A stretch of 64,000 nt of DNA from Spirosoma aerolatum (GTDB taxonomy: Bacteria > Bacteroidota > Bacteroidia > Cytophagales > Spirosomataceae): assembly GCF_002056795.1 (NCBI RefSeq), contig NZ_CP020104.1:3917001-3981000 (forward strand), given 5' to 3'. Below the pieces are notes generated by a model. The model worked only from the letters and a program-made list of their open reading frames with translations, made no database searches and was not told where the DNA came from. Below, piece after piece: positions 50,140 through 58,621 of the stretch; positions within the stretch are counted from its first letter, which is position 1; each line of letters opens with the position of its first letter. Both the position numbers and the translations under genes were made by a program.

Positions 50140-50778
50140 TTATTTATCCTGCTTTAGTTCACGCTCTTCATATGCAAGGCCATATTGCTTGAGCACATCA
50201 GCCGGCACGCCATCCCACTGGTTAGGTACGTTACCCACATAACCGATGTCTTTGATACCCATCTGGCTAGTATAAAAGCCAGAAGCGGTCATGTTGCGCA
50301 TCATCGAGAAGAACGAAGCGCCCTGCGACAACTCAGGCTTCACTTTCGAAGGGTAAGCTATCTGATCGACGAGTTCGATTTGCTGCGCTTTGGTACACTG
50401 TACAAAAGGTTTACCATACCGTTTTACACACGTATTATCGAGCCACTTAATGCCTCCACGCATGGGCGTCTGGTTTCGGGGCTGGTCTTTCATCATAAAT
50501 TCAATGAAAGCCGGTACTCCTGCCTGGGAGGCACTCCCCGAATGTTCATCGGCCGGAATAATGATGTCGGACAACACCGTAACCGTTTGTAACTCATGCG
50601 GTGTAAAAAATTTCTCAGCCATCAGCTTCGCGTCACGCTCGGCTTCAAACTTCTGACGCCCTCCCGGAATTTTTAACGGTTTAGGGTCTGGTGGTGCTGG
50701 TACAGCAGCCTCAACCGGGTTAACAGCCAGTCCAAAACTGGTTAGAGAAAGAGCTTTTAATGAATCTCTGCGTTTCAT
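50140..50778 (-). CDS. Gluconate 2-dehydrogenase subunit 3-family protein
   Basis: The 212-residue product has a twin-arginine-like start (MKRRDSLKALSLTSFGLAV) and the subunit 3 motif FFTPHELQTVTVLSDIIIPA at about residues 58-77, then SGSASQAGVPAFIEFMMKDQ. These small subunits help fold and export the large flavin subunit of membrane-bound gluconate or related dehydrogenases; the partner GMC oxidoreductase lies 40 bp upstream on the same strand. The Tat signal is presumably used to carry the folded flavoprotein across the membrane (inference). No cytochrome c subunit is in the window. Confidence 0.85.
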   Translation of the reverse strand: MKRRDSLKALSLTSFGLAVNPVEAAVPAPPDPKPLKIPGGRQKFEAERDAKLMAEKFFTPHELQTVTVLSDIIIPADEHSGSASQAGVPAFIEFMMKDQPRNQTPMRGGIKWLDNTCVKRYGKPFVQCTKAQQIELVDQIAYPSKVKPELSQGASFFSMMRNMTASGFYTSQMGIKDIGYVGNVPNQWDGVPADVLKQYGLAYEERELKQDK

Positions 50779-50818
50779 AGTTCGTATGGCTTGGTGTATC
50801 GCTGAGTTACACCTGGGT

Positions 50819-52564
50819 TTAGATGTTTTTTTGTTTAACCTGATCGATCAAGTATTCACTGGTACGCATGGAACTGGCCAAAATGGTCCAGGTCACGTTT
50901 TTATCACCTTGTGATGGGAAAGCTGCCGCATCGACCACAAACAGGTTTTTCACATCGTGAGCCTGCTGGTATTTGTTCAGGGCGGACGTTTTAGGATCAC
51001 TTCCCATACGAGCGGTTCCTACTTCGTGGATAATTAATCCGGGAGCAGCCAGCCCATAGTTGTTTGACGCATTGGGCTTTTCGCCGAGTGCAATGCCACC
51101 CATAGAGTGAATAATTTCCTCAAACGTATCCTGCATATGCTTTGCCTGCTTGATCTCATAGTCAGACCACTTATAGTTGAAACGAAGCACGGGGATACCA
51201 TACTTATCGACTACGTTCGGGTCGATTTCGCAGTAGTTGCTTTCAAGGGGTACGGGTTCTCCCCGACCGGCCATACCTACATACGCTCCGTAGAACCGAC
51301 GATAATCATCTTTAAGGGCTTTACCATAGCCACCACCCGGTTTCATTTTACCGTCGCGACCGGGAATCATTCCGTTCAACTCTTCGACCCCCCAGCCGAA
51401 TCCGTAGGCAGGCATACCCATACCCCCCCAATATTCGATGTGATACCCACGCGGGAAATCTAATTTTTTGTTATCAAGCCACCAGGGTGTAAAGACGTGC
51501 ATACCGCCGACGCCATCTTCATTATAGCGTTTCCGGTCCATCAGGGCTGGCACAAATGCCGACCGCGATGCTCCCGTTGAATCGTTGATATATTTTCCAA
51601 CAACGCCACTGCTATTCGCAAGGCCGTTTGAGAAACGGCTCGATTTGGAGTTTAGCAGCAAACGGGCTGTTTCGCCAGCGCTGGCAGCCAACACTACGGT
51701 TTTAGCCTTTATCGTAACTTCCTGCAGGCTCAGTGTATCAACGTAACTAACGCCTGTAGCCAGCCCAGTAGCCGGATCGGTCAATACTTCGCGAACCATA
51801 GCCCCATTTATGAGGGTCACATTTCCTGTTTTCAGAGCAGGTTTCACTAACACCGACGACGAGGAGAAATCTGCGTAGGCCTGGCAGGCACGCCCACATT
51901 GGCTACAATAGAAACATTGGCCGCGCTCGTTGTTAATGGGTTTGGTCAGAATCGACAAGCGGGAAGGGATTACCGGGATACCAATACTCCGAGCACCTTT
52001 GCGAATCATCAATTCATGCAGTCGTGGCTTTGGTGGCGGCAGAAAAATACCGTCTGGTTCGGTTGCCATATTTTCAATCGAGCCAAAGACACCGATCAAA
52101 CGGTCTACGCGGTCGTAGAATGGCTTGATATCGTCATAACCAATAGGCCAGTCTACACCCACGCCCGTCAAACTCTTACGACGAAAGTCGTCAGGTCCGA
52201 ACCGGAGCGATATACGTCCCCAGTGATTGGTACGCCCACCCAGCATGCGGGAACGGAACCATTGGAAGTTAGATCCTCTAACATTGGTATACGGCTCTCC
52301 TTCAATTTCCCAGCCTCCCCAGGCGGCATCGAAATCACCGAATGCACGAGTCGTACTGGCTCCACGACGGGGCGACTCCCAAGGCCATTTCAGTTGAGTA
52401 ATGTATTTCGGATCGGCCGGATCAAAATAACCACCGGCTTCCAACAATACGACTTTTGCTCCGGCTTTTGCCAGGGTGTAAGCCGCCATACCCCCACCCG
52501 CTCCTGAGCCAACAATAGCGACATCATACTGAGTAGGCGCTTTCTTAATCTGAAATGAATCCAT
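50819..52564 (-). CDS. GMC-type flavin oxidoreductase (gluconate 2-dehydrogenase large-subunit type)
   Basis: The 581-residue product has an N-terminal FAD-binding GxGxxG (VAIVGSGAGGGMAAYTLAKA, residues 16-35), RMLGGRTNHWGRISLRFGPD with the N/H flavin contact, four closely spaced cysteines in CFYCSQCGRACQAY (about residues 222-235), the Fe-S-like cluster of some fungal-type and dehydrogenase members, and the C-terminal FAD-binding NLFVVDAAAFPSQGDKNVTW. It has no signal peptide of its own and would be exported with the Tat-bearing small subunit. It likely oxidises a sugar acid or sugar alcohol in the periplasm. Confidence 0.88.
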   Translation of the reverse strand: MDSFQIKKAPTQYDVAIVGSGAGGGMAAYTLAKAGAKVVLLEAGGYFDPADPKYITQLKWPWESPRRGASTTRAFGDFDAAWGGWEIEGEPYTNVRGSNFQWFRSRMLGGRTNHWGRISLRFGPDDFRRKSLTGVGVDWPIGYDDIKPFYDRVDRLIGVFGSIENMATEPDGIFLPPPKPRLHELMIRKGARSIGIPVIPSRLSILTKPINNERGQCFYCSQCGRACQAYADFSSSSVLVKPALKTGNVTLINGAMVREVLTDPATGLATGVSYVDTLSLQEVTIKAKTVVLAASAGETARLLLNSKSSRFSNGLANSSGVVGKYINDSTGASRSAFVPALMDRKRYNEDGVGGMHVFTPWWLDNKKLDFPRGYHIEYWGGMGMPAYGFGWGVEELNGMIPGRDGKMKPGGGYGKALKDDYRRFYGAYVGMAGRGEPVPLESNYCEIDPNVVDKYGIPVLRFNYKWSDYEIKQAKHMQDTFEEIIHSMGGIALGEKPNASNNYGLAAPGLIIHEVGTARMGSDPKTSALNKYQQAHDVKNLFVVDAAAFPSQGDKNVTWTILASSMRTSEYLIDQVKQKNI

Positions 52565-52678
52565 GCAAAATTTAATGTTTTATCAATTTTGTTGAGCAAA
52601 TTGATAGTTTATACTTCTAAAAGCAAAATTGGCACAAAATTACCTGTCTTCACACGACATGAAGTGCCTCTTTTTAGC

Positions 52679-54700
52679 CTAATCAAATAAATACCAATCC
52701 ACACCAAAGGCAAACCCACGTCGCATCTGTAGGAAATCGGGGGCTACAAAATAACCGGCTCCCTGCAACACGCCCTGGTTGGCATGTGTCAGTTTGATGA
52801 ACAGACGAGTCCGGTTTACACGCAAATTAGCATATACGTCGGCCAATACATACCCCTCAACCTGGGTGCGGTTCTGTAAGTAGAATTGTTGCGCCACGGG
52901 CATATATGCATCGGCATAGTATGGTGATTTATAGTGCAGATCAATACCCGTCTGAATATACAGCACCTTCGCGTAGAGAAATTCGTACTGCAAACGGGTA
53001 TTGATAAAAAACGGAGGCATCCGAATCACATCGGGGCCTTCTTTCACCGTATAATACGCCTGGCCAGCTATCAGCAATTTGCCGAATTGTAAATGATACC
53101 CAAATCCAGGCTGCACAATGTGAATAGCCGATTTCTCCTGCGCAGGTACGGCCTTTTCGTTAAAATAAATATAATCCTTGAGCAGATAGTAATCTAAGCT
53201 GGGCTGAATCCGAAGCTGCTTGTATCGAATGTTGAATTTCCCATATGCATGGTTGTAACTGGGCAAGCTAAAATTATTTTGCCACGAAAAAACAATGCTT
53301 TGAAACCGCTCCTGCAACAGAGTTGGGTTCGTAGTAATGGTCGAATAGCCAGCCGTCAGCCACTTACTTTCAAACTGCCCCTGAATCCGGTACGTGACAT
53401 TTCCCTTGGTATTAGCGCCAAATTCGGCTTCTGCTGTTATACGTGATAAACTATCGGGGAAATAATAGCCAGCCCATCCACCGACAAATGTTTCGGTCCG
53501 CGGGGTTTCATACTCGTTAAAATTGGATCGGGAGGTATTATAATACGTAAGCTGCCGATAGTTACGAATTCGCAGGTATGCCCGATAATTGAACGAAGCC
53601 CCTTTGTACTGCGCAACTCCTTTGATTCCAAACTGATTCTCCAGCAACCGGAACCGACTGCGCTGGAAGATACGGGAACTATCGCTCGTCAGAGACGGAT
53701 AAAATGTGAGCGTATCCATATTCGCGGGCAGGATAGGCGACAGAATATATCGATTTAGTTTAAGTGTATCGTCCTGATAGAAATTTTTCTGGGTCTGGTA
53801 ATCAAAGCGATGATAGAGCTGAAACCCTTTATCCAGAACGTATTGATGATACACATGCCAATCGTTACGAATTTCCCAGCCATGTGGCCCCTGCGTCGAT
53901 GAGCTCCCACTACGTAAACGGGAGTCTCCCGTATAATTATAAATAATAGGTTCGTTGCTCGCTGTTAACCCAGGCAATACTCCTCCCTGCTCATCGAGGC
54001 TATGATTCATGTTGTTGAAATGGGCCAACAGGGTGTATTTGTCGTTTTTAGAACGATAGTTGGTATGCAGTAAAAAACCCCAGTTCTGGGCCAATAGCTT
54101 AAATGGGTCATTATTACCACTGGTACCAAACTGTTTTTGAGACGTAAATCGCTGAAGATTAAAGCCGACGTTCCAACGCTGGGTAACGTTTTGAGCCATG
54201 TCGAACCGCAGAATATTCTGGTTATTACCACCCAACGCCAGATACATATCGGTAAAAGGCGATTTTGTATCGAAGTATTTGACTCCCAACGTTTGAAACG
54301 CATACGGATTAAATACATAATAGCCCGATTGAGTACCTAACTGTTGCGGAGCCTGAATAAAAACCGACCGGATTGGCGTTCCCAACGTTCCCAGATCCTG
54401 ATAGAGATTCTGGCTCCGCTGAACATAGGTGAACCGATGGCTCTCATCCATGGTGGTATCCAGGGTGTATAGTTTTCGGCGGTTATTCAGAATATCATCT
54501 TCCAATACGAAACGCGTCGATTTGGGACCATAGATAACTTTTGTCGAGTCATCTATTCCACTATTATTTACACCTGTAGTGGACGAAGGCATAGCCTGAC
54601 GTCCACCAAATCCGGACGGAACACCACCAGGAAACTGCTGAGCCCAGCCGTTGATTGTCAGGGCGAGCATGACACATAAAATAACAACACTCCGATTCAT
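52679..54700 (-). CDS. Putative outer-membrane porin (Porin_10 family)
   Basis: The 673-residue product has a signal peptide (MNRSVVILCVMLALTINGWA) and then a Bacteroidota-type beta-barrel: a Gly/Gln-rich leader, SFTYVQRSQNLYQDLGTLG-like start, a run of amphipathic strands of 10-14 residues (for example YAKVLYIQTGIDLHYKSPYY) and an aromatic end RGFAFGVDWYLFD, with the C-terminal aromatic residue pattern recognised by the BAM complex. I place it in the Porin_10 family, which is widespread and of unknown substrate. It follows the dehydrogenase pair on the same strand but is separated by about 115 bp with a promoter-like element. Confidence 0.78.
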   Translation of the reverse strand: MNRSVVILCVMLALTINGWAQQFPGGVPSGFGGRQAMPSSTTGVNNSGIDDSTKVIYGPKSTRFVLEDDILNNRRKLYTLDTTMDESHRFTYVQRSQNLYQDLGTLGTPIRSVFIQAPQQLGTQSGYYVFNPYAFQTLGVKYFDTKSPFTDMYLALGGNNQNILRFDMAQNVTQRWNVGFNLQRFTSQKQFGTSGNNDPFKLLAQNWGFLLHTNYRSKNDKYTLLAHFNNMNHSLDEQGGVLPGLTASNEPIIYNYTGDSRLRSGSSSTQGPHGWEIRNDWHVYHQYVLDKGFQLYHRFDYQTQKNFYQDDTLKLNRYILSPILPANMDTLTFYPSLTSDSSRIFQRSRFRLLENQFGIKGVAQYKGASFNYRAYLRIRNYRQLTYYNTSRSNFNEYETPRTETFVGGWAGYYFPDSLSRITAEAEFGANTKGNVTYRIQGQFESKWLTAGYSTITTNPTLLQERFQSIVFSWQNNFSLPSYNHAYGKFNIRYKQLRIQPSLDYYLLKDYIYFNEKAVPAQEKSAIHIVQPGFGYHLQFGKLLIAGQAYYTVKEGPDVIRMPPFFINTRLQYEFLYAKVLYIQTGIDLHYKSPYYADAYMPVAQQFYLQNRTQVEGYVLADVYANLRVNRTRLFIKLTHANQGVLQGAGYFVAPDFLQMRRGFAFGVDWYLFD

Positions 54701-54761
54701 TATCCCAAAAGTAAGGCAAAACGACCGATGGGTGCAATTAATGGGATTTACTTAACGATTT

Positions 54762-55829
54762 TTAAGCCTTGGTCAATTGCTTATGGGTAGTTAAAAAAGC
54801 TAAAAATGCGGACTCCTGTTCGGCTAAAAACTGAATCGCGACAGGAAGGTAATACAATGGCCATGTCGACCGTTCCTCTGCTGTCAGTAAGTCGTCAAGC
54901 TTTACCCAATCCTTTTCAGTAGTTAAAACCACCGAACCGTCTGGCCGATTCGTCAAAATCGATTCAAGATCAGCACGCGTGTAAGCATAATGGTCGGCAA
55001 AGCGCACATGCTTTTGCATCCCATAGGCTTGCCTGACGTAATTTTCCAACGGGTCAGCATTTGCCAATCCAGATACTAGCACTACATTTTTCAGATCAGC
55101 TACGGGTTGATGGGTGGCAAACGACACAGGTTGTCCATACTGAAGTCCGGCAAAAAATATGGGCGTTTCGGACCCAGTATACGGCCTGATTCGGCTTATG
55201 ATGCGTTGCTGCTCAGCTTCCCAAAGGTTCATCGGGCATTTGGTTACGACGATAACATCGGCCCGATGGGCACCTTTTCGCCGTTCGCGGAGCCGACCTG
55301 CCGGAAATGGGTAATCGTCATAGAAGGGTCTTTTATAATCCATCAGCAAAATAGCCAAATGCGGGTGAACGGCCCGATGTTGAAAGGCATCGTCAAGCAC
55401 CACTAGAGCCGTTTCGGGATGATGCGTCAATAACAACCGGATAGCCTCAACCCGTCGTTCGCCCACACACACGCGAACCTGCTTACCAAACTTTCGATGA
55501 ATCTGCAAAGGCTCGTCACCAATGGTTGCTGCTGTATCATCTACTGTAGCAACTCGAAAGCCTCTGGTCTTTCGTCCATACCCCCGGCTTAGGGTAGCTA
55601 TTGATGCATTGGTCATATATACACTTGACCAATACCGTTTAATCAAAAATTCAACCATTGGTGTTTTTCCAGTCCCTCCGACGGTTAAATTACCTACACT
55701 GATGGAGTATACGGATGGGCGTACAGATGGCAATAATTGGTTATCAAAGAGCCAATTACGAAAATCTATGATTAATCCATAGAGTATACTGAGCGGCAGG
55801 AATATACTTTTAGCAATAAACCGTTTCAT
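54762..55829 (-). CDS. lpxK: Tetraacyldisaccharide 4'-kinase
   Basis: LpxK phosphorylates the lipid A precursor at the 4' position, at the inner membrane. The 355-residue product has one N-terminal hydrophobic stretch (IFLPLSILYGLIIDFRNWLF), the Walker A SVGNLTVGGTGKTP (P-loop GGTGKT 51-56), SRGYGRKTRGF and DDAFQHRAVHPHLAILLMDY (Walker B region), and CPMNLWEAEQ. Normal length. ATG 55829 is preferred; a longer frame from 55865 adds 12 codons upstream of it. A -7 element CAAAAGTA/TACTTTTG lies at 55863-55870. Divergent from menC. Confidence 0.93.
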   Translation of the reverse strand: MKRFIAKSIFLPLSILYGLIIDFRNWLFDNQLLPSVRPSVYSISVGNLTVGGTGKTPMVEFLIKRYWSSVYMTNASIATLSRGYGRKTRGFRVATVDDTAATIGDEPLQIHRKFGKQVRVCVGERRVEAIRLLLTHHPETALVVLDDAFQHRAVHPHLAILLMDYKRPFYDDYPFPAGRLRERRKGAHRADVIVVTKCPMNLWEAEQQRIISRIRPYTGSETPIFFAGLQYGQPVSFATHQPVADLKNVVLVSGLANADPLENYVRQAYGMQKHVRFADHYAYTRADLESILTNRPDGSVVLTTEKDWVKLDDLLTAEERSTWPLYYLPVAIQFLAEQESAFLAFLTTHKQLTKA

Positions 55830-55912
55830 TAATATTTTCGTCTGTTTGCCCGTTTGAGCAGTCAAAAGTAGTATTTTTAGGGCTGGGTTTTTCCCTCCTC
55901 ACCACCCTCACA

Positions 55913-57025
55913 ATGAGTTTAAAAGCTGACTTCCTACCTTATACGCTGCATTTTCGCTTCGAAGCAGGTACCTCGCGCGGTACTCTGACGAAGAAAACAT
56001 CGTATATAATTCGGCTTTTCGACGATGAGAATCCTGGTATTCTGGGATACGGTGAATGTGGTCCTTTGCCTGGTTTGAGTTACGACGACCGACCCGACTT
56101 TACGGAACAATTGCGTCAGTATTGCCAGGATTTCAACGAATTAGACCTACAGTTGTTCAGTTGGAACGTTCCCATTGTTCTGAATCAGATAATAAGCCCT
56201 CAGTTTCCCAGCATTCTGTTTGGTTTTGAAACGGCCATGCTCGATTTTCTGTCGGGTGGGCAACGCATGATTCTTGGGTCAGATTTTACAACTGGTCAGC
56301 GAACGTTACCAATCAACGGTCTCATCTGGATGGGTAGTCCGGCCTTTATGCGGCAACAGATTGAGGAGAAGCTTCAGGCAGGCTATACAACGCTTAAACT
56401 TAAAATTGGTGCGCTCGATTTTGATCAGGAATGCGACCTGCTAGCCATGATTCGTGAGCGCTTTACGGCGGACCAGATTACGTTACGGGTAGATGCAAAC
56501 GGGGCCTTCCATCCCGACGAAGCGATGCATAAACTCGAGCGTTTAGCCCTCTATCAATTGCATTCGATCGAACAACCGATTCGTGCTGGCCAGCCAGAGG
56601 CCTTAACTGATCTTTGCCGCACTACGCCCATACCGATTGCCCTGGATGAAGAATTAATCGGCCATATGGAATACGTGCATAAGTTCAGGCTTTTAAAAAA
56701 GATTCAGCCGCAGTATATTGTACTCAAACCAACGTTATTAGGTGGACTACGTCACTGTGATGAATGGATCGAACTGGCTGGACGACTCAATATTGGCTGG
56801 TGGGTTACCTCAGCGCTGGAATCAAATATCGGTCTGAACGCCATTGCCCAGTATACTGCCCAGTTTAAGCATTTGCTGCCACAGGGACTAGGCACTGGCC
56901 AATTGTACCACAATAACGTTGATAGTCCCTTAGTTGTCGACCATGGTTATTTGCAGTATGACCCGACACGTAGCTGGAATCTGGCCCCTTTATCGGTTGA
57001 TTCTTCAGGGTCTGTTTTGACTTAA
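55913..57025 (+). CDS. menC: o-Succinylbenzoate synthase-type enolase
   Basis: MenC dehydrates SHCHC to o-succinylbenzoate in menaquinone synthesis. The 370-residue enolase-superfamily product has K162-L-K164 in LKLKIG, the metal ligands D194 (RVDANGAF), E220 (SIEQPI) and D245 (ALDEEL), K272 (IVLKPTLLGG) and the SALESNIGLNAIAQ C-terminal loop typical of OSBS. OSBS is more probable than a dipeptide epimerase because the YGECGPLPGLSYDD entry motif and ALESNIG loop fit MenC. The other men genes are not in the window. The ScfR regulator starts 12 bp after its stop, so they may form one transcript. Confidence 0.88.
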   Translation: MSLKADFLPYTLHFRFEAGTSRGTLTKKTSYIIRLFDDENPGILGYGECGPLPGLSYDDRPDFTEQLRQYCQDFNELDLQLFSWNVPIVLNQIISPQFPSILFGFETAMLDFLSGGQRMILGSDFTTGQRTLPINGLIWMGSPAFMRQQIEEKLQAGYTTLKLKIGALDFDQECDLLAMIRERFTADQITLRVDANGAFHPDEAMHKLERLALYQLHSIEQPIRAGQPEALTDLCRTTPIPIALDEELIGHMEYVHKFRLLKKIQPQYIVLKPTLLGGLRHCDEWIELAGRLNIGWWVTSALESNIGLNAIAQYTAQFKHLLPQGLGTGQLYHNNVDSPLVVDHGYLQYDPTRSWNLAPLSVDSSGSVLT

Positions 57026-57036
57026 ACTATTTTGCA

Positions 57037-58539
57037 TTGAATCTGCCTGCTGATCATATCCGCTTGCTTTTTGGCCTGAAACTACGCCAATTAAGACTCG
57101 ACAAAGGGCTGTCGGTCAGCGAACTGGCGCACCTATCCGGCCTATCTATTTCTTACGTTACTGAAATCGAAAAGGGCCGTAAGTACCCCAAAGCTGATAA
57201 GATTTCGGCGCTTGCCGAAGCCATGCACATCGACTACGATTCGCTGGTTTCGCTCAAGCTCAGCAAAAAACTCGAACCCATCTCTGAGTTATTGCGGTCA
57301 AAATTCCTGACTGAAATTCCACTTGAACTCTTTGGCATTGACCCATCCGATTTACTTGAACTCCTGGCCGAGGCTCCAGCCAAAGTAAGTGCCATGATCC
57401 GTACGTTTATGGATATAGCCCTGAGCTATAACATGAGCGTGGAACGGCTGTACCTGACGATGCTCCGATCATACCAGGAAATGCACGACAATTACTTTCC
57501 TGAGATTGAAGCCGATGCCGACCGATTTCTGGCTGAATTTGCTCCGCTGCCCCATCAATCGGTCGATGAAACCTTGCTCACGAACCTATTGAAAACCCGG
57601 TATGAGATTCGACTCGAGCAATTTGACCCACTTATCCAACCCGAACTGGTTTCCCTTCGCTCCGTTTTTCGTTCTGAGCAAGCTACCTTATATCTCAATG
57701 CGGGCCTGTCGATCGAACAACGGCTTTTTATTCTGGCGAGGGAAGTTGGTTTTCAGTATTTGAACCTAAAAAATCGGCCCTATACCTATTCCTGGGTTGA
57801 AGCAGAGTCATTTGAGCAAATCCTAAATAACTACAAGGCATCTTATTTTGCCGGGGCTATCTTAATCAGGCGGGATGAGCTGGTAACCAGACTAAGAACG
57901 TTGTTTGCTCAGGAAACCTGGAGCAACGACGATTTTCTTCAGCTCATTACTCATTTTGGCTCAACACCCGAGCGGTTTTTCTACCGGCTTAGTAACGTCT
58001 TGCCTAGCTACTTCGGCATCGATCAGCTCTTTTTCTATCGGTTCAACCATACCCCCGGTCAGACTACCTTTCAACTGACTAAAGAAATGCATCTTTCACG
58101 TCAGCAGGGGCCTCGCAGTATCATGGATGAACATTTCTGTCGCCGTTGGATTGCCTGGACAATTCTTCAGGAGCTTCAGTTTTTGCAGCAACATAAAACG
58201 TACGATGGAGCCCTTTGCCGCGCACAACTTTCTGACTACGCAGATTCAGGCCTACAGTACCTCATCATTTCGGTAGCCCATCCGGTTCAGCCTCAATTTC
58301 AGCAGAATATGAGCGTGTCGATGTGTTTTGCTGTCAATGATACGCTGAAAAGCAAGATGAAATTTCTGGCTCCTCCCAACGACATTAAAGCGCTTGAGAA
58401 TATTCCATTTCGAGTGGTGAACCAAACCTGTGAGCGGTGCGGTATTTTCGACTGTCGGGAACGGGTTTCTGCCCCAACCGTTCTTCAGAAAAAACGGCTG
58501 TTTGAAGCCACCAAAAAAGCCATGGAAAAACTGGGATAG
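57037..58539 (+). CDS. XRE-family, short-chain fatty-acyl type (ScfR/RamB-like) transcriptional regulator
   Basis: The 500-residue product has an N-terminal Xre helix-turn-helix (LKLRQLRLDKGLSVSELAHL, SGLSISYVTEIEKGRKYP, residues 12-52), a central region resembling IrrE/ImmA-like domains without the HExxH zinc motif, and a C-terminal domain with CERCGIFDCRER near residue 465, the cysteine motif of ScfR proteins. ScfR members such as RamB and MccR sense central-metabolism intermediates and control acetate, propionate or methylcitrate genes. The start is TTG 57037, because no ATG or GTG lies upstream in frame and the HTH follows closely; the next ATG would remove the HTH. A long inverted repeat follows the stop. 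Confidence 0.85.
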   Translation: MNLPADHIRLLFGLKLRQLRLDKGLSVSELAHLSGLSISYVTEIEKGRKYPKADKISALAEAMHIDYDSLVSLKLSKKLEPISELLRSKFLTEIPLELFGIDPSDLLELLAEAPAKVSAMIRTFMDIALSYNMSVERLYLTMLRSYQEMHDNYFPEIEADADRFLAEFAPLPHQSVDETLLTNLLKTRYEIRLEQFDPLIQPELVSLRSVFRSEQATLYLNAGLSIEQRLFILAREVGFQYLNLKNRPYTYSWVEAESFEQILNNYKASYFAGAILIRRDELVTRLRTLFAQETWSNDDFLQLITHFGSTPERFFYRLSNVLPSYFGIDQLFFYRFNHTPGQTTFQLTKEMHLSRQQGPRSIMDEHFCRRWIAWTILQELQFLQQHKTYDGALCRAQLSDYADSGLQYLIISVAHPVQPQFQQNMSVSMCFAVNDTLKSKMKFLAPPNDIKALENIPFRVVNQTCERCGIFDCRERVSAPTVLQKKRLFEATKKAMEKLG

Positions 58540-58547
58540 AGCCTATG

Positions 58548-58603
58548 TATGATATAGGATGTATGATGTATTTCCGGCCATACATTATACATCCTATATC
58601 ATA
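58548..58603. repeat. Intergenic quasi-palindrome of 24-bp arms between convergent genes
   Basis: The 24-nt arms 58548-58571 and 58580-58603 are inverted with one mismatch (a G:U pair in RNA) and an 8-nt loop TTCCGGCC. The unit TATGATATAGG/GTATGATG repeats within the arms and again at 58604-58617 (CTCCTACATCATAC). It lies between the ScfR regulator and the RND outer-membrane component; likely a shared terminator-like structure. Confidence 0.7.
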
Positions 58604-58621
58604 CCTCCTACATCATACGTC

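Noticed and set aside
57037..58539. Phage-type repressor with ImmA/IrrE protease
   Set aside because: No HExxH motif and no phage genes; the C-terminal cysteine motif fits ScfR regulators.
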